A DNA stretch of 64,000 nucleotides. Source: Acanthaster planci (Eukaryota > Echinodermata > Asteroidea > Valvatida > Acanthasteridae). Shown here piece by piece: positions 56,101-64,000 of the stretch. The notes beneath the pieces were generated by a model. That model saw only the letters and a list, made by a program, of their open reading frames with translations, did not search any database and was not told the origin of the DNA. Where the stretch lies: NCBI RefSeq assembly GCF_001949145.1, contig NW_019091380.1:1891866-1955865 (forward strand). The letters run 5' to 3'. The translations under genes were made by a program, and so were the position numbers. Positions within the stretch are counted from its first letter, which is position 1. Each line of letters starts with the position of its first letter.

Positions 56101-59100
56101 GGACAGTTATAGGCCTTAAACAAGCAAAGAGACCATGGACGTCACACACAATGTCACACCTTTACACTTCAGGGTGAAGAAAACAGAAATTTGAAACTCA
56201 AATCTATACCCAAGAAAAGCTTTTTTTCAATTTCGAGAAGACAGACTACTTTCATTTTGTCTACAATTTGTATGCGCGGCCAAAGTTTTCAGAAATACCC
56301 CCTTTGGTGTGCTTTCGATATTACCCCGAATTAGTTCAAAATTGATATTTGTCCCATCAATTTTAAATAGCGAATATTTGTATTAGTATTTAGTAGTACG
56401 TGAATTATTATCTGGTGTTCTGATACCTGCGTGGGATTTGTAACACTTTGGGAATTACTTGTTTACCGGGGTTTAGTAGCCACTTGTAGGAAAAACACGA
56501 CTGTCACGTCAAAAGAGCCGACCCTATTATGGACCATTTTAATATTGTTGAATGATCTTGAGTTAATTTAGAAAGATACTTGTGGGCGCTTTCAAATGAT
56601 AGTCAATCTATCAATTTCTGATGGGAGTATGATCTTGGTTATGCAGCCTTTGATTATCCTACGATCATCGAAAATGTAATCTATCATTTACAATTTTATG
56701 GGGCTTCAGTAGACAGTCCTTCTAAAGAGGAAAATGTTTACATCCTCAATTCTCGTTGTCCTGCTATTTCATATGCCGTAATCAAAGCAATGAGATTGGG
56801 ACTTGGTTAAATAAATTGACAGAAGCTGTTAAATATACATGTACTATGTACTAATATTGCATGGGTTATTTCTACGTGCGACATCTAACACCAACCGAAG
56901 ATGGATGTTATTTATACTCACACTTTACAATTCGATCCCAAATCTTGCCAAACTGAATCTGAAACGTTTTCGATGCTGTTGCCGTACATTGCGCTAGAAT
57001 AAAAAAAAGGAATAAATCATTTATGAGTGCAATGGTGAGAATAAATTCGTTGAGTTATTCTTCCAACGGCACAGATATGCTCCCATCCACGGCAAATTTG
57101 GAAGAAAAGTAAACATGATAACCCTCCTTACGATATTTCCTCTCACAACTTCATCTTGTAGTTTTTTTTACGAAAACCACTGAGCATGTCATCTGTAACG
57201 TCTCTCAGTTTGATTTGCTATGGACGATTCTTATTATAACTCCAATTTTGAATTCGAATTTGTCACCAAGAGTTCTGAATAGCTTTCCTTAAACTATCTG
57301 GTAATATCAGCTCCATCGATATTTTTAGTTTGATGCTCAGCTCTTTGGTGTTTCAGCCCACAACAATCTCTTGGATATTAAAATGTCTTCAAACATGTAT
57401 TGGAAGTTGGTTCGAGTTAGCCCCATTTAGAAAGAGAACGAACATCTTCTGCTGATAAACTGTGGTACCCAGTTGGGGCTCACAAAAGGTACCGGTAGTT
57501 GGCAAGAACCAAGAGAATGAGGGAGAAGATATCACAACTATTTGTGGCATAAGTCAAACCAAGTTGTGCATAATCTAGAGATGCAATTGGCCAATGGACT
57601 TTTTCAACCATAAAATTTGACAACACGAATTGGCCGACCACTTGCATCGATTAAACTTCCAGCATATCCGAGTTTATGACATAAGAACGCGGTATCTACC
57701 TTCAAGACCTGCTTTCAGGGTGTTTCAATTGCCGACATATGCAAAGCGTTTACCTTATATAAATTTTCAGAAGTACTATGATTAAAAATCAGACTAAGAG
57801 CTCAAAACGAGTGTCGATGACAAGGACGGAGGTCAGTGTGATTTTAAAAAATGGTATACCCAATGACACTAAAACACACAAAAAATTAAATTTATGGAGT
57901 CATAATTCATTTCTTCGATTTATTCAAGTGTAGGTACATAGCCGCCACTGTTTGCATCACTGTTTGTAGGAAACTGAGTCTCGAAAAGTTGAACTTTTCC
58001 CAAAGAGAAGTACATTTTCAAGCGAAGCATGCCAGTTTGTAAACGCTGTATTCGCTACTACTCTACACCGAGTGTTTAAAATTGGACTCCTGATCATGCA
58101 CAAACCAATTTTTCTGCCCGGATACACGGTCTAAAATTAGCTGGTATCCGGTTTGTAAGTGACTTTGACCTTTGCCACAGAAGTGTGGGGAGAGCCCGCT
58201 AGAGAATATCTACCCAAACAGTTCACGCCCGTCCGTCCTCCCCGCTCTGGGTCAGACGCTCATCCATTTTCGAAAAGAAGGACGAGCATGGCGTCGCAGC
58301 TGCAATGCATTGTGGTACTAGAGGGCGCAGTTAAGTTGATCATGGTTTTAGCGAATGGCAAAGGCAGTACGGAAAAATTGAATATTGAGGACTGTTTGGG
58401 TAGATGCCCTAGCGGACTCATCCCACACGTCTGTGGACGAGGAATCCCATTAGTCAGTGAGCAACATACACGTAGCATGTTTAAAACAGATCATCGTGGG
58501 CGATACCTGACCTAAGATATTCAGAGTCCTGAGGAATCTTCAGGTCAGGGAACGACACTGGGCTAAAATAACTTCCTACTACCGCGCCAACCTATTCTAT
58601 GTCTGTGAGAGTGCATTCATCAGCTCGGTGCTGGATGACCAGATATTACGATATATGAAGAGCCACGACTTTGTAAAACAAAACCGGAAAAGAACAGAGA
58701 TTATCTCCCCGAGAGAGGGAGCAATTTTCCTTGTAACGGAGGCTCCTTTGTTGGGCACTTTCTCTTCGATGGTCCAGTAACGAATATTGAAATGCATGCG
58801 TCGCGGTAGTGTCGCCACCAACAAGACAGACACTGCCCCACCAACATGGCTATGTTTAATCTATGTTTAAGGCAGATTGATGACACCATTAACTATACTG
58901 AATAGTTCATGATACGTATTGACGGGCCGGGCTACCGTAATCTCCAACACGACCACTGATAACTAGTCAACTTTATTAGTCAACTGCACGGAGTGTTACA
59001 TCCGTGTGCGACACTGCAAAACGTGATAAAATTGCAGAAATACTTTTGCTTTTCCGATGTATAGGCCTACTGTTATGACAATGTCTTCTCAATAACTTTA

Positions 59101-62100
59101 ACACTTACACAAACTGTATGGAACTGTTCCTTGTGAAAAACGGCCTACCAGCAATTGCCTTCAGTTTGGTGTTGAAAATGTACCTGTAACAGAAAAGCAG
59201 GGTTTTACAAGGCGGTTAATATGGAAAAATGATTTTTTTGTCTTCAATTTTTGTCTTGCCTTTATGTTTTGTACGTCGTGTCTTCTTTTTGATTGTTTTG
59301 TTTTTGTTTTTGTTTGCTGTCTCGTAGTTGTTCGTGTTGTCCTTGTTATGTCTTCTGTCTTAAGGGCTGTTTATACAAGCCTCTGCTTTTTCAACAGCCT
59401 CATGCTCTTTTCTTTTCTCGTTTGTACATGGACTGGTTTCCTTATCTTATCATAAGCTCCAATGTTCTCTTCTCATTAAGCACAAGTATATATAAAAGTT
59501 ATTCTCATCCCCATAGCTAATTTCAATGTACTAAATTTCTTAAATTTCTGATGTATTTTCTTAAGCTTATTTATTTTGTCAATTTCTGTACCAACCATGT
59601 ACCAACTTCTCTTAATTAATGTAATGTTTTTAAAAGAGTATGGTATAAACGTTTTCTTGAATTGAATTGAATGTTCATGAGAGCTCTTTTGTTGGTTTTT
59701 TAAGGTGATTTTATATTGGTGCCCTGATGATGACAATCATCAAATGTCATTCATGACAATCGACATGATTATAAAAATCTTTTAAAATTGAAACGATCAC
59801 TGCTTTGGCACTGACGACACCTGGTAAAATCCCAGGTTGGGTATCGCCAATCCCGCTACATTTAATTCATGACGCAACGTGTCAGGGGTCGCTCTAGAAG
59901 CCAGACCTGGATCACGGACGTTATGTAAAAATGACGCAAGTGGCCTTGGCTGGAAGCCATTTTGTTTCGTTTATTTCAATATTGAGATATGCTTTAAATA
60001 ACACACAAAGTCGTGACATGAAAAAAAGGATAAAAATAATGTATTTTACACTTAGACCAGCAAAATACCGGACGGTACCAGCCCCACCGCCCCTCCCCCC
60101 ATTTCAGTAGGCGCAGGCGTTGGGGGTTATATAAGTAAATTTGCTTTGCCACAATTAGGGTGCAGCGTTGTTTTTGAACTAACAGCTTAAGTTTGAGTGT
60201 AAACTAAAAAAGAAAAAACCAACCAAAATTTACCACGATTCAGACTGTACACATATTTGAATCGTGTTTTTCTTATATTCAGCCGCTGACTAAAGCACGG
60301 GTGAAAATGTCCCACCATCAACGATACTATCCGAATGTTGACAGCAATGAATTTGGAGTTATGTGGATGTTTTCAGAAAACGGAGGAATTCCACCTTTTT
60401 TGTCATGTGACATTGGTTGATACCGGTGACTTGAACCGAAGTAATCATATTCCTCAGGTCGGGGAGCCAGACTAACATGAAGCGAGTTCTCTTCAAAACA
60501 ACCTTGGTCCCATGAGTATGATTTTGCTGTGCTAAGGCACCTTTTCATATGCGCGTCAACACCGAGTATCGTGTCCGTATCCGTCAAAATCGCTCTCGGA
60601 GCTATTTAGACTACCGATGGGTCGATGTTTGTATCTGTGAAAGTGAAATGCATGAACGCACCGTATACGTAACGTCCCGTAAAGTACATGTTGAAAGCCA
60701 CCTTTATGCTGGATCCAAACATGCTTCGTACGATGTTGCACATGAAGTAGAGCGCGTGTGACCGAAATGGACAAGTCTGTCATCAAAGGGCTGTAAACAT
60801 GCGAAGTACTTTGATCGGACCTGCCATCGCAAAAGTGTTGCCCATTTTTACTGCTCGCAGAATAACAAAAATACGCCAGTAAAATATTTTGGTTCTTGGC
60901 GTCTGTGAACTTAGTTTGGAACGTCTGAATAAACACTTTTAAAACCCATTTCAAGGGATACATGAAACGCAGGAAAACAGGCATGATTCCCTTTGCTTGT
61001 GCACAATTTAACCAGCCCAAAATTCCCGAATATCAGCAATATTGGTTAGGAAACTGTCAGCTTCGGAAACTTTGCAAACGGGAGAAAATTCTTACATTTC
61101 AGTCACATGACCATAACAGCTCTTGGGCCCAACATCTAAACAAAATATTTGCTATCTTGGTCTTGGAACCAGAAGGTCTCCCAGCAATTCGTATTAAAAA
61201 GGTAAAGGTGAACAGTGACAAGTGAATAGGAATGGAAATGGGAATTATAATATGTATTCGGAACTGTTTTTGTCTGATTTCGACAAAGACACATCAGGAA
61301 GGCCCGTATATACAGTTATAACGAAAATTATTTTTCCTTGGGATGACTGTATCAAAATACCTACAAGTTGACAAGTTGAGTTTCGGAGAACACTCGGTCA
61401 TCGATTAGGATGATAGGGTTGTCTGAGATCATTCTGTTGAAAAAATAATTAAAAAATCATTGGCGGCATGTAGTGGGTAGCAACAGCTTGTACGTAAACG
61501 AAAATTGTTTGGGGGTTTAATGTTGTGTGTATGAATAGTGGGCGTGGTTTAAATACACGGGGAATTGTACACTGGAAATATTGGTTACTGGTACGACTTA
61601 GCTCATTAGGTAGTCGAAACCAGTCTGTAGATTCGGCATTATGATCAAAACATCACCGATTACACTAACGTTCTGACCACTTCAGCTAGCAAAGTGGTTT
61701 GGATGTTAGGTTCATGGTGGAATTTGTAAATGGTGATTGGTATGCTTCACTGGGTTACGGGTGGAAAGGTGACCAAGATTATTCGTTTATATGGTGTTCG
61801 AGGTAAATTACAACATGTTTTTGTTCAATTAAGTTCAAGTAATTTGGTAAAATTTGCTAAAGGTTCTCAACTTGAAACTGTCTTACAAGTCTCTTAAAGA
61901 GTACATTTCGCTGAACGTCTCCCTCGAGAGCACAGAGAGCCTGTTACCATGCACATACAAATGGCGCAGTCGTTTCAAAGACCGTATGCACTGCGGAATA
62001 CTCTGGAGCAAATTCAAAGACAAATCCCTGAATAAAAAAGCAAAATATTTCAATTAGTACAACGTATAAGCAAATCAATCATGGGAAGGCCGTGATAAGG

Positions 62101-63391
62101 GGTGTTGTTGTGCACCGCCATTTGCTCTGGTTAAACTTGAAAGAACAAAGAGGTGGAGGCTTTACTTTTGGAAAAGACGATTTCGGGGATTCTTTTGTGT
62201 CTCTTTTTCTCCACGGGAGGGAACTCATCCTCACAGGATCTGATAAGCCCCCTCACACATTACAAAACATATAGGTACATTACAAATGGCATATCTTTCA
62301 AAAGAAATTCTAACCCGTTATTTGGATTTCAACTGCGAGATAATACATGAAAATTCTACGCGTACGTTACAGGGGATTCAACAGAAATATTTAGCCGAAT
62401 GAAAGGTTTTATTCTTACAATATATTTTTATTCAAAGGCAACAAGCCGGACAAAATTGTACTTACAGAATGCCCCCTACTGTTGTATTTATAAAAACCTC
62501 GTCGGGAAGATATTGTATTCTGTTTGTGGAAAAATACCTGCAAGGAAAAGAATGCGCACGTATGTTACCGGATTTTTATTTGTCTTGAAAGGGGAGATTC
62601 TAAGACGTATGGTGGTGGTAGATGAACCGGTCCTTTCTTGCGGTTGTGCACATGCTCAGAACTAACGCGCATGCCGAGAACTGCACGCGCATGCCCACAT
62701 CAACCATTGCCACCACCCGTCTCAAAAACGGGAACCTCTGATAATTGCGTTGTTATTAAAATGCGTTTCATTTTAAATCTTTACAATTAGCTACGTGTTG
62801 AGTCGAAAAGACTCATTTTTCCATTCAATGCCGTATGGTATTGTTGCAACCCTTTGTAGAGTTAATTAAAGGGTTTGCTTCCAATATGACACTGCGCGGC
62901 ACAGCACAGCACAAAGCAGCATTCAAATACAAAATGATTTAGGGGAAATAGTTGAAAATAATAGGTGTTGAATGCGTGCTTGTGTCTGATCGGAGCTACT
63001 CCGCAGTTTTTTGAACAGTGAAATACAGCAGTTGCGCAATGAATATTTATGAGGAATAGTATAGTATACAAATATGGAATTCTTCGAGGGATATAGCAAA
63101 ACTAGCCTCTCATGGTTAGCCCCGGGAAACGCAATTGCTCTGTATATCACCTTGAGAGGATAGTTTTACTACACCACAAAATAAACACCTTCCCCAAAGA
63201 TTTTGCTCAATTTATGTACTTAATATGATGTAATTACATATAAAAGGTAATAAGGTTCACCCTGAAAATGCATGTACTACAATAGCCCGGAGAACAAAGT
63301 TTTATGTAGAACCACTTACAGCGCTTGTATGTATTTTATTCCTTCAAATGCATTTGGTGCCACCCGTTCGATTCGGTTATTATCGAAATCC
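50166..63391 (-). CDS. Gene 2 overall: LRR / GCC2-GCC3 / multi-pass membrane protein (5' end outside window)
   Basis: Six exons are supported on the minus strand: 63320-63391, 59109-59183, 56922-56993, 52666-52719, 52291-52466 and 50186-52069. The phases agree at every junction (phase 2 through the first four joins, then phase 1). The product has leucine-rich repeats, a linker rich in short beta-like segments (DFVGSGF, then YSGFSC), cysteine-rich GCC2/GCC3 repeats with the typical CPPGGFFQ, and about eight hydrophobic segments. Proteins of this layout are numerous in cnidarians, molluscs, echinoderms and amphioxus and are generally uncharacterised. An extracellular sensing role is only an inference. 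The start codon, signal peptide and further LRRs should lie above 63391, outside or at the edge of the window. Confidence 0.85.
50186..52069 (-). CDS. Gene 2 large exon: GCC2/GCC3 repeats and about eight membrane segments
   Basis: About 628 codons open without interruption. The first 150 residues are cysteine-rich and extracellular, with GFFQNRTG, CNNGTYV, CVVCPTGT and AGFRACPC, a GFWW motif, then CPRKESC and LCSQCVAGFY. The first membrane helix follows CPRWWVFFLEI. Further hydrophobic segments lie around IYIEFIAGLSFTILVIL, TCYLAVVILLF, SLCYVVGFPSVLLIILW, KILQVLFVLLF, LFATIVLSVGFLVVHAY, LASIFLNLLAASLLLL and VLAVFLVLLNLTIVVFV. The loop RFKILLGFYQIIGEI resembles the conserved cytoplasmic-side motif of this family. 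The end is uncertain: a perfect GTAAGT follows GTGGCAG at 50185, implying another exon, but reading through adds only KLQGF before a stop at 50166. Confidence 0.88.
52291..52466 (-). CDS. Gene 2 exon: beta-rich linker and first GCC2/GCC3 repeat
   Basis: A 176-base exon, acceptor CATGCTAG|T (phase 2) and donor CACCTG|GTAAGG (phase 1). It codes for DFVGSGFVQS through YSGFSC, then NCTPCRQGTYGG and CRDCPPG, the start of the cysteine-rich region. A second AG eleven bases downstream (52456) is not usable, because it would create an in-frame TGA with the upstream exon. Confidence 0.85.
52666..52719 (-). CDS. Gene 2 exon: short linker (18 residues)
   Basis: A 54-base exon, acceptor TTCCCCAG|A and donor GAAAT|GTAAGG, phase 2-2. 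It reads FVDATLRRAPHARSDLE. The A-R-S-D-L-[EQ] segment leads into the next exon's DFVGSGF, as in related invertebrate proteins I recall. Confidence 0.72.
52720..56921 (-). other. Gene 2 intron, 4.2 kb
   Basis: The intron separates the last LRR exon from the linker exon. Besides an unexplained exon-like open frame at 55549-55862, I see only short inverted repeats such as AAACGTCAC/GTGACGTTT near 53428 and homopolymer runs near 54240 and 54710. Confidence 0.45.
55549..55862 (-). other. Exon-like open frame of unknown origin inside a gene 2 intron
   Basis: A 314-base open stretch is bounded by a good acceptor (TTTTTACAG|C) and a plausible donor (TGCAAG|GTAATA). The frame reads YVNSVFSMTIIDPNLLEG onward with balanced protein-like composition, no repeats, and the ending SFRPCLQ. 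Its 3' phase (1) does not fit the next gene 2 exon (phase 2), so including it would break the frame. It may belong to a nested gene, be a degraded duplicate, or be chance. I do not recognise the protein. Confidence 0.35.
56922..56993 (-). CDS. Gene 2 exon: last leucine-rich repeat (24 residues)
   Basis: A 72-base exon in phase 2-2, acceptor TATTCTAG|C and donor AAAGT|GTGAGT. The sequence AMYGNSIENVSDSVWQDLG then SNCK keeps the N-x-I-x-x-V-x(4)-[FW]-x-x-L pattern. The final Cys suggests the start of a capping region. NVS is a sequon. Confidence 0.82.
59109..59183 (-). CDS. Gene 2 exon: diverged leucine-rich repeat (25 residues)
   Basis: A 75-base exon in phase 2-2 between CTGTTACAG|G and TTTGT|GTAAGT. 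The reading YIFNTKLKAIAGRPFF then TRNSSIQF follows the LRR pattern, with N-x-x-L and I-x(4)-F. NSS is an N-glycosylation sequon. It joins in frame to both neighbours. Confidence 0.75.
59184..63319 (-). other. Gene 2 intron between two LRR exons, 4.1 kb
   Basis: I found no further 72-base LRR exon on the minus strand, though a diverged one could be missed. The stretch includes the retroelement-like tail at 59240-59671 and several short plus-strand open frames (60549-60761, 60962-61225, 61854-62057) with no recognisable domain. Confidence 0.4.
59240..59671 (+). mobile_element. Probable 3' end of a non-LTR retroelement
   Basis: A T-rich strand with an untranslated-looking tail ends in a short simple repeat (TTGAATTGAATTGAAT at 59656-59671), as 5'-truncated LINE copies in invertebrates often do. 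No reverse-transcriptase frame is present and no target duplication was identified, so the call is tentative. Confidence 0.35.
63320..63391 (-). CDS. Gene 2 exon: leucine-rich repeat (24 residues)
   Basis: A 72-base exon in phase 2-2, acceptor TCAACAG|G and donor GCGCT|GTAAGT. It reads DFDNNRIERVAPNAFEG then IKYIQA-L, a textbook LRR with the N-x-[IL] and AF-x-[GE] landmarks. Single 72-base phase-2 exons are the usual layout for extracellular LRR genes. Confidence 0.88.
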
Positions 63392-63570
63392 CTGTTGATA
63401 TAAAAAGAAACCTGTGGTTAGTTTTGTTTTAAATCGTTGTTTTTGACCAGAAGCGTATTGTGCTCTGATGTTGATTACTTTACAAAGGGGTGTTTATGGT
63501 GAAACTGTAGCATACAAATAGGCATTGACTCATGAATCATGATAATGGAGGGGTCTGAGGATTCTATATT

Positions 63571-63790
63571 TACTAGTTTCGTCATTTACATATGAGTTTT
63601 GTCCTATATTTATATTAGTTTTTGTCCTATATAATCACCTTTGTCCTTCAAATGTACTTTTGTCCTATATATAGATTGGTTTTGTATTTTATGTATTAGT
63701 TTCGTCCTATATGATTATATTTCTCTCAGATTTATTTCACTATTTTATTTTCCAATATTTTTGGTAATTTCGTCATATATATATTATTTT
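63571..63790. repeat. AT-rich degenerate repeat of TTTGTCCTATAT
   Basis: The string TTTYGTCCTATAT or close variants recurs about seven times at irregular spacing of 20-50 bases (63595 to 63780). It lies in gene 2 sequence upstream of the first visible LRR exon. Confidence 0.65.
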
Positions 63791-64000
63791 TGTTTGATTT
63801 TCCTGACTAATAAAGTCATAAAGGTTGCCTAATAGGAAATGCAAGCGCATTCAAAGTCTCTCAGCATTGCAAACATGAACAAAGAACAGACAACAGTACC
63901 TTAGGGAAAAAAGTGAACGTATTTTCGGATCACATGTAAACATATGCAGCAAGGTTAGTAACGAACCCCATCCGTTACATTCGCGGTACCCGCTGCTTCA

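Noticed and set aside
58284-58514. Plus-strand frame starting ATGGCGTCG near a G+C-rich patch
   Set aside because: It could be a first exon of a gene on the plus strand, but no downstream exon was found and the frame lacks any motif.
60549-61225. Plus-strand open frames at 60549-60761 and 60962-61225
   Set aside because: Short, no recognisable domain, no convincing splice partners or start context. They lie inside a gene 2 intron.
61590-61690. tRNA-like or SINE-like segment with TAGCTCATTAGGTAG
   Set aside because: It resembles an A box, but there is no B box (GGTTCGA) at the right distance and no cloverleaf can be drawn.
61854-62057. Plus-strand open frame of 67 codons with basic composition
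   Set aside because: It looks somewhat protein-like, but there is no domain, no clear acceptor and donor pair and no neighbours on that strand.

Overview
The window is intron-rich animal DNA: about 40% G+C, GT-AG introns, one gene cut into some 48 exons, many short interspersed repeats, and a 475-base assembly gap. The protein families (CUB, Notch-like EGF modules, and an LRR / GCC2-GCC3 / multi-pass membrane protein) and the repeated TACATGTA-type palindromes fit a marine invertebrate. An invertebrate deuterostome such as an echinoderm, hemichordate or amphioxus is most likely, but I cannot name the species. Both genes found lie on the minus strand and both run off the window.

Gene 1 (minus strand, start codon at 42657-42655, leaving the window at its low-coordinate end) encodes a very large secreted protein. 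In order it has a signal-peptide exon (42573-42657), one ordinary six-cysteine EGF (38198-38317), one CUB domain (37332-37703), and at least 45 consecutive EGF-like modules, each on its own phase 1-1 exon of about 123 bases (35638 down to 563). The visible part codes for about 2,031 residues. The 45 modules are not standard EGFs. Forty-four of them carry eight cysteines: the usual six plus one in the C3-C4 loop and one in the C5-C6 loop, the latter exactly where ordinary EGFs have a conserved glycine. The donor after the last visible module shows that the array or another domain continues beyond the window.

Gene 2 (minus strand, 63391 to about 50166, 5' end outside the window) encodes a membrane protein. 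It has leucine-rich repeats on separate 72-75-base phase-2 exons, a linker, GCC2/GCC3 (ephrin-receptor-like) cysteine-rich repeats, and about eight membrane segments in one 1.9-kb exon. This architecture recurs in marine invertebrates. Its function is unknown to me.

The remaining DNA is introns and one 7.5-kb intergenic stretch (42658-50165). It holds several small inverted-repeat elements that look like MITEs, a 46-bp minisatellite with a 92-bp dimer pattern, a 55-60-bp tandem repeat, and a diverged 145/172-bp tandem array built around TGACGTCA and GTCACGTGAC. It also holds a relict second copy of part of the CUB exon inside an intron, and a probable 3' end of a retroelement. I saw no convincing RNA genes and no CRISPR array. 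The most unusual content is the 45-module eight-cysteine EGF array.
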